From Clostridiales bacterium (lineage in GTDB: Bacteria > Bacillota_A > Clostridia > Saccharofermentanales > Saccharofermentanaceae), in NCBI GenBank assembly GCA_017537905.1, contig JAFYJX010000036.1, positions 1 through 50,545 of the forward strand: DNA of 50,545 nt. Reading direction: 5' to 3'. Both the position numbers and the translations under genes were made by a program. Below the pieces are notes generated by a model. It had not been told where the DNA came from. It worked only from the letters and a program-made list of their open reading frames with translations, and did no database searches. Of this stretch, positions 1 to 8,016 are shown piece after piece; positions within the stretch are counted from its first letter, which is position 1, and every line of letters starts with the position of its first letter.

Positions 1-1083
1 ACCGCCGGATGAACTGTTGCTCGAAGATCCCTGTGTTTCAGAAGAGCCTGAGCTGTTGGAAGAACCTGATGTAGGCTTTGTCGTGTTCTTAGGCTTAGTT
101 GTGTTCGTAGCCTTCGGCTTAGGTGTATTGGTTGCCTTAGGCTTAGGAGTATTAGTAGCCTTCGACTTCTTTTCTTCAGGTGTAGGTGTTGCGCTCTCTG
201 AAGTATTCTCAGTCTGCTTTTCGGTCTCTGTTTCAGATTCAGATGTATCAGTGGGCTCTGTAGTATCTTCTGTAGGTGTAGGAGATACTTCAGTTCCTTC
301 GATCTGTCCGTTGATGATCGAATTCAAGAGATCCTTAAGCTTCTGCTTATCCCAGCCGGTTTCTTTGCAGACCTTGTCCAGGAGCTTGTCGTTTTCGACA
401 AGCATCTTAAGTGTGAAGTTATTGAGATCTTCTTCCTTAAGATCTTCTATCTCAAACTCAATGCTGTCAGTATCACGGTCAGAATAGAGGATAACCGTTA
501 TTCTCTGTCCGCCGTGGATCTCGGCATACTTTCGCTCACCTGTATCAGGATTGACTGCCGTAACGATTACAGTACCGTCTGTAACTGTCAGGGAATCTCT
601 GCCCTGATCGTCGTAATAGATATAACCTGATGTGCCTCTGATACCTGCTGTAAGTGTGGATGTCTTGATCTCGAAAGTCTCATCGGCATTAAGCTTCTGG
701 GTTACTTCGAAAAAGAGTGCACCCTTTGTGAGCTTCAATTCGATCTGCTTGTTCTTCTTAATGAAATCAGCCTTACTGTCAGCCTGGAGCGTAACGATCT
801 TTGTATCGTCGAGGCTTACGGAAGCGAGACTGTTCGTAACACCGGTTGCAAGAGAATCACCGGATTCGAATCTCTTATTCTTTGTAGCAGGCTTTGAGCC
901 GCCGCCGGAAGCCATGATCTTTACATCGCCTTCTGCGCGGATAAGTCTCATGGTCGAAGCAAGATAAGAGCTGCGGTTAAAGATGATAACGCCGGCTATA
1001 ACACCGATGATACCTACTGCAACGACCGCATAAATAATCTTCATTCCAAGGGTAAGTTTCCCGGGAAAGTTGATAGAAATCAT
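1..1083 (-). CDS. FecR-domain membrane-anchored protein, 3' end outside window
   Basis: Open frame of 361 codons running off the left edge without a stop, so the C-terminus is missing. The start ATG at 1083 follows a GAGAGGG ribosome site. Residues about 10-32 form one membrane segment; the next ~130 residues are FecR-like (sequence reading ST-x-R-G-T-S-G near residue 130, then a 'DGTVIVTAVNP' strand), which in characterised proteins is a periplasmic or extracellular beta domain that senses or scaffolds. The tail is Thr/Pro/Lys and Ser/Gly rich (KATNTPKP units), a typical cell-wall-spanning linker, so the protein is probably anchored by its N-terminus and exposed outside. In Gram-positives such proteins are not FecI partners and the role is unknown. 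Domain call from motif reading only. Confidence 0.75.
   Translation of the reverse strand, partial: MISINFPGKLTLGMKIIYAVVAVGIIGVIAGVIIFNRSSYLASTMRLIRAEGDVKIMASGGGSKPATKNKRFESGDSLATGVTNSLASVSLDDTKIVTLQADSKADFIKKNKQIELKLTKGALFFEVTQKLNADETFEIKTSTLTAGIRGTSGYIYYDDQGRDSLTVTDGTVIVTAVNPDTGERKYAEIHGGQRITVILYSDRDTDSIEFEIEDLKEEDLNNFTLKMLVENDKLLDKVCKETGWDKQKLKDLLNSIINGQIEGTEVSPTPTEDTTEPTDTSESETETEKQTENTSESATPTPEEKKSKATNTPKPKATNTPKPKATNTTKPKNTTKPTSGSSNSSGSSETQGSSSNSSSGG
71..165 (-). repeat. KATNTPKP coding repeats in FecR-protein tail
   Basis: Near-identical 24-base units encode K-A-T-N-T-P-K-P about three times, degenerating at the ends. They form an extended, proline-rich linker. Such units expand and contract by slippage, so the copy number may vary between strains. 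Confidence 0.75.
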
Positions 1084-1129
1084 AGGTCATCCCTCTCTTC
1101 TTGAAATATAAGGAAAATAACGTCTTGCT

Positions 1130-1138
1130 ATTATATCA
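1130..1138 (-). promoter_or_regulatory. TG-extended -10 element upstream of FecR-domain gene
   Basis: Minus-strand TGATATAAT, i.e. TG-N-TATAAT, lies 47 bases upstream of the FecR-protein start. No good -35 is visible at 16-18 bases, which fits an extended -10 promoter. The same form precedes the PEBP gene at 17025-17033. Confidence 0.5.
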
Positions 1139-1198
1139 ACTTTCTTTAAGGAAAACTATGCTTTAGAGCACGTCTAGCAAGGATTTTTTCATCGTTCA

Positions 1199-1750
1199 TC
1201 ACGATTCGGAATACTGGTATTGGGAAGCATCAAAAGCTTCTATGGCTTTATTGCCACACATAACGACATAGTATGTCTTTCCCTTGGAACCGTATTCATA
1301 ATCATTCCTGGGAATCTTCACCGAGGCTCCGTTATCAAAATACAGTGCATATTTCGATTCTCCATAAGTACTGGATTGATATCTCGCATCTACAAGGTTG
1401 GTCTTTACTACCTGGGGCTTGTTGAAATAAGGCAGCGCTGCCGTAAAGAAGAATCCGAAGACCAGGAGATCTCCTACGAGGATACAGATAGAAACCACCT
1501 TATTTCCTATGAGAAGTGTCAGCACGCATGTAACCAGCATCAGCAGCGACAATATTGATAAACACTGCGAGATAGTATTGCAAAGATAATAAGATCTAAG
1601 AGTTTCCAGATATGACGGAATCAGATATGTTCCGGACGGTTTGGACGTCACATTGCCGAGTATGGCTGAGGCTGCTCCGGCCAGGACTGTTGCCGCCAAT
1701 AGGACTTTAAAAAATACTGTAGAAGCATTCCTGCTAATACGTTCCTTCAT
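1199..1750 (-). CDS. Small multi-pass membrane protein, unknown function
   Basis: 183 residues. Hydrophobic segments at about 13-32, 58-80 and 85-105 suggest three membrane spans, followed by a ~75-residue polar C-terminal domain rich in Tyr with a beta-like pattern. A GGAGG site lies about 10 bases before the ATG. It sits 87 bases after the terminator of the transporter operon and 115 bases before the FecR gene, all on the same strand, so it could be transcribed alone or with FecR. I do not recognise the family. Confidence 0.6.
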   Translation of the reverse strand: MKERISRNASTVFFKVLLAATVLAGAASAILGNVTSKPSGTYLIPSYLETLRSYYLCNTISQCLSILSLLMLVTCVLTLLIGNKVVSICILVGDLLVFGFFFTAALPYFNKPQVVKTNLVDARYQSSTYGESKYALYFDNGASVKIPRNDYEYGSKGKTYYVVMCGNKAIEAFDASQYQYSES

Positions 1751-1828
1751 GAGATAATACCTCCAAGATAATCTTTCCCTTGCAGATTAGGATACCCTAC
1801 CGCAACGATTTTCTCAAATTCATTTAAC

Positions 1829-1865
1829 AAACGAGAAGGGCTGCCCCGGAGATCCGGAGCAGCCC
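1829..1865 (-). terminator. Intrinsic terminator of the two-component/ABC operon
   Basis: Inverted repeat gggctgc (1838-1844) and gcagccc (1859-1865) with an inner ccgg/ccgg pairing; read on the minus strand the hairpin is followed by TTCTCGTTT. It lies 33 bases after the permease stop. Confidence 0.65.
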
Positions 1866-1897
1866 CAATTTGGAGAGTGTGTATATAAAACTTAAGC

Positions 1898-3931
1898 TTA
1901 AGAAACGATCTTGTAGTAAGCGTTCGAAGTGAGCTTGTAGACAAACGCATAGATCAAGCCGAAGAAAAGAACGCATAGACCGGCGCTTGCAAGCAGGAGC
2001 GGGATGTTGTTGTGGCCGAACAGCAAGAGAAGCTTATGTACGACCGGCAGCACTACCGCCAGGTGCAGGCAGGCAAACAGGATAGGAATCAGGAAGACCG
2101 TAAGCATCTGTGAGTTGATGCTCTTTTTGATGTTTTCTTTTGTCATTCCGACCTTCTGCATGATGGAGAACCTTGACTGGTCTTCGAAACCTTCAGAGAT
2201 CTGCTTGTAGTAGATGATAAGCACGCAGGATACCATGAAGATCGAGGACAGAAGGATTCCGAGGAAAAAGAGGCCTCCGAATGTGCTTACAAAATCAGCA
2301 CGTTCATTTTCACGGCTTGTGCAATAAGGTTCAATACCGCGTTCTTCACCGACATCGACATATACTTCAGCATTGATCTTTTTGCTCAGATCTATCTGGC
2401 CCTGTGCATTAAGTTCAGTATCGAAATAGTAATTCCAAGTCCAAATCAGCAAACTCTCATTGCGGGTGTCCTTGATGTCTTCAAAATCAGCAACCGCGGA
2501 ATTGAGATCATCTACTATAAAGGCTAAAACAGATACTGGAGAAGAGCCAATACAACTTTTGAAATTACCGTCATTCAGATCGATCTTCTCAACTTCGAAT
2601 TTCTTTTTGCCGATCCTTACTTCATCACCGATCTGGATATTTCCGTCGATACCGAGAAGGGCCTTGCCGGAAGGAACCGTGATATTTTTATTGGTCATCC
2701 GGTTGTAATCGTCAACGTCATAGAAATTAACAACTACGATTCTGTCATAATCCAGCGTCATGGAAAGCGTTGCATAAGGATCAAGTTCAAGATCCACAGC
2801 ACCGTTGTTATCGTAGTATCCGGAAAGACTATAGTGGCTGAGCGCCTTCGCGTTAATTACCTTCGTTCCTGACTCTTCCGCGACCTTATTGACATCGTTT
2901 TCGAGCCTTGCAGCAGCATCTTTGTAACCCTCGAAAAGGCCGTCATTGTGAGCCAACAGATTGATCTGGTTCGGATAATGATTTCTTAATGTCTCTTCCC
3001 TGTTGAAATAAAGAGCAGCAGTAGATGAGATCGTTACGAGGATCATCGTAAGCAGGATGCAGATGGATGCAAGACCTGCTCCGTTTCTCTTCATTCTGTA
3101 TGCCATTGATGATACGGAAACAAAATGGTTTGTCTTGTAGTAATAGCTCTTATTCTTCTGCAGGATCCTGCAAAGAACAACAGAACCCGCAATGAGTATG
3201 AGATAAGTTCCGATAATGATAAGGATTACCGCAACGAAGAAGAACAAAAGAGCAGCCATAGGTGATTCGATCTTAAGCGAAATAGTATAGCCTGCAAGGA
3301 GAAAGACAAGTCCTAATATACCTACTGCCCAGTTTGCCTTCGGAGGCTTCTCGCCTGCCTTGTCAGAGTTAACGAGATTGATCGTTCTGGAGAACAATAT
3401 CTGTCTGGCCGCGTTAAGGAAGATGAGGCCAAAGATAATGCTGTAAACAAGAATTGTCTTTCCCAGGGATTCACCGGAGATGATGAAGCCGTAATTAATA
3501 TCTGCTTCTATCATTTTCTCAAAGCCCAGTTCAGCAATCTTCGAAAGGCCGATGCCTGCCAAAATGCCGCCTGCCATGGATATTGCCCATGTCATGACAG
3601 TCTCGAAGAAGATGACTTTGATAAGGTTCCTTTTGTTCATTCCGAGAACACTGTAGATACCGAATTCCTTAAATCTTCCCTTGATCAGAGTGGACTGGGT
3701 ATAGAACAAAAAGATCGTTCCGAATACAGCCATGATCAAAGATCCGAACTGGAGCATTTCTCTTGCTGTTCCTGAACCTGAAAAGCCCTTCATAATATCT
3801 GAATAGCCCAAGAGGTGCATGATGTAGAATACGGCGATCATGAGAATGCTCGTCACAATATATGGCACATAAAGACGGCCGTTCTTTCTGATACCATCGG
3901 CCGCTATCTTAGGGTATAAACCTAATTTCAT
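1898..3931 (-). CDS. BceB/FtsX-like ABC transporter permease
   Basis: 677 residues. Hydrophobic segments occur at about 20-40, 60-80, 105-125, 150-172, 200-220, 230-252 and 285-310, then a ~230-residue polar extracellular region, then three more spans near 550-575, 610-635 and 640-665. This 7+3 layout with a large loop before the last three spans is the signature of BceB-type permeases, which with their ATPase detect and detoxify peptide antibiotics such as bacitracin, and pass the signal to a partner kinase. The ATG overlaps the ATPase stop (ATGA), so the two are translationally coupled. The specific peptide recognised cannot be read from sequence. Confidence 0.88.
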   Translation of the reverse strand: MKLGLYPKIAADGIRKNGRLYVPYIVTSILMIAVFYIMHLLGYSDIMKGFSGSGTAREMLQFGSLIMAVFGTIFLFYTQSTLIKGRFKEFGIYSVLGMNKRNLIKVIFFETVMTWAISMAGGILAGIGLSKIAELGFEKMIEADINYGFIISGESLGKTILVYSIIFGLIFLNAARQILFSRTINLVNSDKAGEKPPKANWAVGILGLVFLLAGYTISLKIESPMAALLFFFVAVILIIIGTYLILIAGSVVLCRILQKNKSYYYKTNHFVSVSSMAYRMKRNGAGLASICILLTMILVTISSTAALYFNREETLRNHYPNQINLLAHNDGLFEGYKDAAARLENDVNKVAEESGTKVINAKALSHYSLSGYYDNNGAVDLELDPYATLSMTLDYDRIVVVNFYDVDDYNRMTNKNITVPSGKALLGIDGNIQIGDEVRIGKKKFEVEKIDLNDGNFKSCIGSSPVSVLAFIVDDLNSAVADFEDIKDTRNESLLIWTWNYYFDTELNAQGQIDLSKKINAEVYVDVGEERGIEPYCTSRENERADFVSTFGGLFFLGILLSSIFMVSCVLIIYYKQISEGFEDQSRFSIMQKVGMTKENIKKSINSQMLTVFLIPILFACLHLAVVLPVVHKLLLLFGHNNIPLLLASAGLCVLFFGLIYAFVYKLTSNAYYKIVS

Positions 3932-4692
3932 TTAAGGTCACCTCCCTGAGCGAGGAGGTTTAATGTATCGGAGATCTTCTGATACATCTGCGTATCAGTA
4001 GAATTGCCTCTGTAGATCTGGTGGAAGATGATTCCGTCCTTGATGAACATTACGCGCGAAGCATGGCTTGCAGCCTTTGTTGAGTGCGTAACCATAAGAA
4101 TAGTCTGACCCAGCTGGTTTACCTTGGAAAAGAGATCAAGAAGTTCATCAGAAGACTTCGAATCCAAAGCGCCTGTAGGCTCGTCTGCAAGGATTATCTT
4201 AGGGTTGGTGATAAGAGCTCTTGCAACTGCGGCTCTCTGCTTCTGGCCGCCGGATACTTCATAAGGATATTTCTTAAGGAGATCCGTGATGCCGAGAGAA
4301 GGAGCGAGCTTATCCAAACGCTCTTTCATTTCCTTATGCTTCTTTCCTGCAAGGACCAGAGGAAGATAGATATTATCTTCCAATGTAAATGTATCGAGAA
4401 GATTGAAATCCTGGAAAACGTAACCTAAGTTATCACGGCGGAACTTCGCAACGGAAGATTCCTTGATCGTTGAAAGATTCATTCCATCCAAAAGGATCGT
4501 TCCTGATGTTACTCTGTCTAATGCTGCAAGAACATTAAGAAGGGTTGTCTTTCCTGATCCGGACTCACCCATGATAGCCACATATTCACCCTTTTCGACG
4601 GTGAAATTAACATTTTTAAGAGCCTCAACAGACGCGCCTCCGCGGCGTCCCTTATATATTTTCTGAACTCCTGATACTTCAAGTAAACTCAT
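3928..4692 (-). CDS. BceA-like ABC transporter ATP-binding protein
   Basis: 254 residues from the ATG at 4692. A longer GTG start at 4701 overlaps the AAGGAAG ribosome site, whereas that site lies 8 bases before the ATG, so the ATG is chosen. Walker A GESGSGKT is at residues 42-49, the Q-loop in VFQDFNLLD, the signature SGGQKQR near 147, Walker B ILADEP near 166 and the switch His in VTHS. Family members (MacB/BceA type) pair with one FtsX-like permease. It drives the downstream permease, with which it overlaps by four bases. Confidence 0.93.
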   Translation of the reverse strand: MSLLEVSGVQKIYKGRRGGASVEALKNVNFTVEKGEYVAIMGESGSGKTTLLNVLAALDRVTSGTILLDGMNLSTIKESSVAKFRRDNLGYVFQDFNLLDTFTLEDNIYLPLVLAGKKHKEMKERLDKLAPSLGITDLLKKYPYEVSGGQKQRAAVARALITNPKIILADEPTGALDSKSSDELLDLFSKVNQLGQTILMVTHSTKAASHASRVMFIKDGIIFHQIYRGNSTDTQMYQKISDTLNLLAQGGDLK

Positions 4693-4724
4693 AAACTGCA
4701 CTTCCTTTCATTTAAGTCAGCCAC

Positions 4725-4753
4725 AGTATAGAAAACATGTAAATCCCGCTCCA
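4725..4753 (-). promoter_or_regulatory. Putative activated promoter of the bceAB-like genes
   Basis: Minus-strand TATACT at 4725-4730 is a good -10; 17 bases upstream the hexamer is TGGAGC, a poor -35. A weak -35 fits a promoter that needs an activator, and a candidate activator site lies just upstream at 4775-4788. Inferred from sequence only. Confidence 0.45.
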
Positions 4754-4774
4754 TTGAATCTGCTTACCAATTCC

Positions 4775-4788
4775 TTACACGTTTGTCA
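4775..4788 (-). promoter_or_regulatory. BceR-like inverted repeat upstream of the ABC genes
   Basis: Minus-strand TGACA-N4-TGTAA. This matches the kind of TNACA-N4-TGTNA repeat described for BceR-type regulators. It is formed by the last codons and the TAA stop of the acyltransferase gene and lies about 60 bases upstream of the likely transcription start of the ATPase gene. The adjacent operon encodes the matching response regulator. Confidence 0.5.
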
Positions 4789-5935
4789 CATTTGCCTTTT
4801 TGTTTGACAAAGACTTTTTAATCCTATCGCAGATCCACTTCAGGCCTAACGGGCCCAATATTCCTATTACCAGATATGCCAGTTTTATGTTCGGGCTGAT
4901 CTCCCAAAAATACCATTCAGATTCTCTGAAGGCTTCAGCATCAAAATACGGCAGTTCCATTATCTTATCTATAAGAAGCAGAACGCAGTTAAATATATTG
5001 AAAAAGAGGATATGCAGTCCCATTATCCAGAATGTATTGCAGGACATGAAATTTACGAACCTGCTCTCATAAAGAGGCTTTGCAATGAGATCCGTAAGAG
5101 TCAGCCAGAAAAGGATTCCTATAACGGAAGACAGCATAGGCGTTACAAAGAACGGACTCGTAAATCCTGCCAGTTCGTCGATTGAATCAAATGCAACGTC
5201 ATAAGCATTGGGCAGATAAGATGTGCGGATCACATTTAGCAACAGCAAAAGGAACAGGAGACCTATCTTCCATCCTCCGGAGAGCCTGGTCAGTTTTTCT
5301 TCAAGATATTTCTTGTAGATTATTCCGAGTTCCAGAAAAGGAAGTAAGAACAATACTTTCAAAGGCAGAAGGAACGGATGGAGTGACTCCTCACCGATAT
5401 TCTGAGCGAGGAACACAGACAGAAAATGCAAGATGCTGAATATGCCGAACATCACGAAATTATTCCAAATTTTATTCAGAAGTTTTTTCAGCAGTGCGTA
5501 AAACAAAAGTGTGAAAAACAGCGAGATAACAAACCACATCGGAGTCACAAGCGGGAACGGTGATCCGGAAGTAATTACGCGCTCTAAAACATACATCAGG
5601 TAACCTGACGGCAGAGGAACGATCCCGCCGGTCTTGATCAGGTTTATCAGCTGTTGGATTACAAATACCAGGATCGATATTCCCGCATAAGGCAGAAGAA
5701 GCGTTTTCGCTTTTTTGCCGATATAAGGAAGCAGTTTTGTTTCCGTTCCGACTTTGTTGAAATAGCCGGAAATAAACACGAACATCGGCATAAAGAAAGA
5801 ATTGTACGGGATATAATCTCCAAACAGATTTAACGCAGTAAAAGTGTGATGGTCGACGACCATGAATATACCGATGGCAGATAATACCATGAACTTCTTA
5901 TTGGTCTTGCCCCGTACTTCAGCCACAGCTCTCAC
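4775..5935 (-). CDS. Acyltransferase-3 (OafA/fucose-O-acetylase type) membrane protein
   Basis: About 386 residues with some ten hydrophobic segments and the N-terminal acyltransferase-3 pattern: a first span with the His pair in VVDHH (near residue 28), FFMPMFVFISG soon after, and PMWFVISLFF in the middle. Such enzymes O-acetylate sugars of wall polymers, capsule or glycolipids on the outer membrane face. The GTG at 5935 begins three bases after the kinase stop; a second GTG at 5926, five bases after GGGTGAG, is an equally good start. The gene lies between the sensor kinase and the peptide-ABC genes, so surface modification may be part of the same peptide-stress response. The substrate is unknown. 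Confidence 0.8.
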   Translation of the reverse strand: MRAVAEVRGKTNKKFMVLSAIGIFMVVDHHTFTALNLFGDYIPYNSFFMPMFVFISGYFNKVGTETKLLPYIGKKAKTLLLPYAGISILVFVIQQLINLIKTGGIVPLPSGYLMYVLERVITSGSPFPLVTPMWFVISLFFTLLFYALLKKLLNKIWNNFVMFGIFSILHFLSVFLAQNIGEESLHPFLLPLKVLFLLPFLELGIIYKKYLEEKLTRLSGGWKIGLLFLLLLLNVIRTSYLPNAYDVAFDSIDELAGFTSPFFVTPMLSSVIGILFWLTLTDLIAKPLYESRFVNFMSCNTFWIMGLHILFFNIFNCVLLLIDKIMELPYFDAEAFRESEWYFWEISPNIKLAYLVIGILGPLGLKWICDRIKKSLSNKKANVTNV

Positions 5936-5938
5936 CCG

Positions 5939-6895
5939 TTATTCAATGCCGATCTTTTTTGTGCTCAGATCCAGGATCATTTTAGTGCCGGTACCGACTT
6001 CGGATTCCGCATATATCTTATGTCCGAGATTATCACAGATACGCTTGCACAGATAAAGGCCGATGCCTGATGCACGCTTGTCTTCCCTGCCGTTAAAACC
6101 CGTATAACCGTTCTCGAAGATTCTCGGCAGATCCTCTGCGCTTATTCCTATTCCGGTATCTTCTATGCAAAGTATGCCGGGCGTATCCATATAGATCCTG
6201 ATCCCGCCCTTCTTCGTATACTTAACTGCATTCGAAAGGACCTGTTCTATAACAAACGAGAGCCACTTCTCATCTGACAAGACCTTGCTTTCAGTCGTTT
6301 TAAAATCCATTGAAAGCTTCTTCGAAATAAAGTCTCCCGCGAACTTTCTTATCGCAGGCTTGATCACAGAATCAAGGTCGATCTCCCTGATCACATAATC
6401 CGTGCTTGTCGAATCAAGTCTTAAGAATGTAAGTACCATCTCGACATATGCTTCGATCCTGTTAAGGTCTCCCGCAAGGCGCCTTGAGAGGTCGGAATCC
6501 TCTGACTGGAGCTGAAGACGCATCGACGCTATGGGAGTCTTTATCTGATGAGCCCACACGGTATAGTATTCAACCATGTTGTTATAGTCGGAAGATGACT
6601 TATGCCTTGCAAATTCTTCCTCTTCCTTAAGCTTTTTAATTATCTCCTGGTAGTCTTTTTCAATCGCACCGGAAGGCTCTGGGAAATCACTCTGCTGAAG
6701 CTTTTTATGTTTATTTAATGTAATCAGAAAATCTATTATGCCGGCGATAAGAATGACAACCAGACTTAATATCAAGGGATAAAGCACGGTTACAGCAGGA
6801 AGATTAAACAGGAAATAAGTCGACGCGAAAATGCCTTCTACCGCGGCCAGCAGAATGATGGTATTCAAACGAGACTTAAGATAGTCCTTGAACAT
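5939..6895 (-). CDS. BceS-like intramembrane-sensing histidine kinase
   Basis: 318 residues. Two membrane spans at about 12-30 and 36-58 are separated by only a few residues, so there is essentially no extracellular sensor; this is the intramembrane-sensing class that listens to a BceAB transporter. The phospho-acceptor box AHQIKTP has His116; the N box is in VLSNAVKY, and the G boxes are EDTGIGI and ASGIGLYL. The start ATG overlaps the regulator stop by one base (TAATG). It should phosphorylate the response regulator encoded just upstream. Confidence 0.92.
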   Translation of the reverse strand: MFKDYLKSRLNTIILLAAVEGIFASTYFLFNLPAVTVLYPLILSLVVILIAGIIDFLITLNKHKKLQQSDFPEPSGAIEKDYQEIIKKLKEEEEFARHKSSSDYNNMVEYYTVWAHQIKTPIASMRLQLQSEDSDLSRRLAGDLNRIEAYVEMVLTFLRLDSTSTDYVIREIDLDSVIKPAIRKFAGDFISKKLSMDFKTTESKVLSDEKWLSFVIEQVLSNAVKYTKKGGIRIYMDTPGILCIEDTGIGISAEDLPRIFENGYTGFNGREDKRASGIGLYLCKRICDNLGHKIYAESEVGTGTKMILDLSTKKIGIE

Positions 6896-7569
6896 TAATC
6901 CTCCAGAATATAGCCCACACCGAACTTGGTCTTGATTAGATCTTTAAGTCCGATTCCCTCGAGAGTCTTTCTCAGTCTTCCGACATTAACAGTAAGCGTG
7001 TTCTCGTCGACATAGCAGTCGGTCTCCCACAAAGCTTCCATGAGCTTCTCACGGCTTACGACTTTGTTCTTGTTCTGGACGAGTGTCAGAAGGATCTTGT
7101 ATTCGTTCCTCGCGAGGTCAACTTCCGCGCCGTTATATGACAGCGTGTTGTTATTCGTATTAAGCACCGCACCCGCTACTTCCAAAGTGGCAGATGCCTG
7201 GCTGAAATCGTAAGTTCTTCTAAGGAGCGCCGTGACCTTTGCGATAAGCACACTCTGGTCAAAAGGCTTTGCAATGAAATCATCGGCACCCATATTGATA
7301 GCCATGATGATGTTCATGTTATCTGTTGCAGAAGAAATGAAAATGATCGGCACAGAGCTGGTCTTCCTTATCTCCTGGCACCAGTGATAACCGCCCATAT
7401 AAGGCAGTGTGATATCCATGATGATAAGGTGAGGCTCGTACTCCTCGATCTCTTCTAAAACTTTCATGAAATCTGAAACGGTACGGCCTTCCATGCCCCA
7501 GTTTCCGAGGCAGGATGTTATGCCGTCCGCAATTCCTTTATCGTCTTCAACAATAAAAATCTTGTACAT
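6895..7569 (-). CDS. OmpR/PhoB-family response regulator (BceR-like)
   Basis: 224 residues. The receiver domain (1-120) has the acidic pair in VEDD, the phospho-acceptor Asp52 in IIMDITLP, and the conserved Lys in DDFIAKPFD. Residues about 130-224 form a winged helix of the OmpR type (ARNEYKIL, then VNVGRLRKTL). It should bind the TGACA-N4-TGTAA repeat at 4775-4788 and switch on the ABC genes; that link is inferred from operon composition. It follows the GNAT gene by 10 bases. Confidence 0.93.
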   Translation of the reverse strand: MYKIFIVEDDKGIADGITSCLGNWGMEGRTVSDFMKVLEEIEEYEPHLIIMDITLPYMGGYHWCQEIRKTSSVPIIFISSATDNMNIIMAINMGADDFIAKPFDQSVLIAKVTALLRRTYDFSQASATLEVAGAVLNTNNNTLSYNGAEVDLARNEYKILLTLVQNKNKVVSREKLMEALWETDCYVDENTLTVNVGRLRKTLEGIGLKDLIKTKFGVGYILED

Positions 7570-7579
7570 ATAATCCCCA

Positions 7580-8011
7580 TTACAAATTCTTATTCATCTT
7601 TACGCAATCAAAGTTTCCGCTCTTGATCACGCTGTCGTCAACATGTTTATACCCGAGCTTTTCATAAAAATCTATCGCCTCAATACGGCTGTCGATCTTA
7701 ACTTCCCTGAAGCCCAGTTCTTTCGCCCATTTCTCGGCTTCGGTAACCACTAACGAGCCCAGTTTCTGTCCTCTGTATTCGGGAAGGACTACAACCCGGC
7801 CAAGCGTAACAGCACTTTCACCGCAATCATAGAATCGGCATGTCGCGACCGGATATCCGTCGTCCAACAGGACTATGTATTTGGTTCCCTCACAGTCGTG
7901 CTCGTCGAATTCTTCCCTGAGCGATATGTGGTGCTGGCGGTTCATGCCCTCGATCCTTACGGAGTAGGCCCCTGCCCTCTGCCATTCTGCTTCCGCTCTT
8001 AATACTTCCAT
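7580..8011 (-). CDS. GNAT family N-acetyltransferase
   Basis: 143 residues. It has the GNAT core: strand 4 as VTLGRVVVLPEYRGQKLGSLVV with the Arg/Gln-x-x-Gly-x-Gly/Ala type acetyl-CoA loop (RGQKLG near 98-103) and the C-terminal IDFYEKLGYK motif. GNAT enzymes move an acetyl group from acetyl-CoA to an amine. The acceptor is unknown. It lies five bases after the fusion gene and ten before the response regulator, so it probably shares their transcript. Confidence 0.85.
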   Translation of the reverse strand: MEVLRAEAEWQRAGAYSVRIEGMNRQHHISLREEFDEHDCEGTKYIVLLDDGYPVATCRFYDCGESAVTLGRVVVLPEYRGQKLGSLVVTEAEKWAKELGFREVKIDSRIEAIDFYEKLGYKHVDDSVIKSGNFDCVKMNKNL

Positions 8012-8016
8012 GCTTA

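Noticed and set aside
1747..1950. 67-residue minus-strand frame
   Set aside because: It spans the end of the permease gene in another frame and the terminator hairpin.
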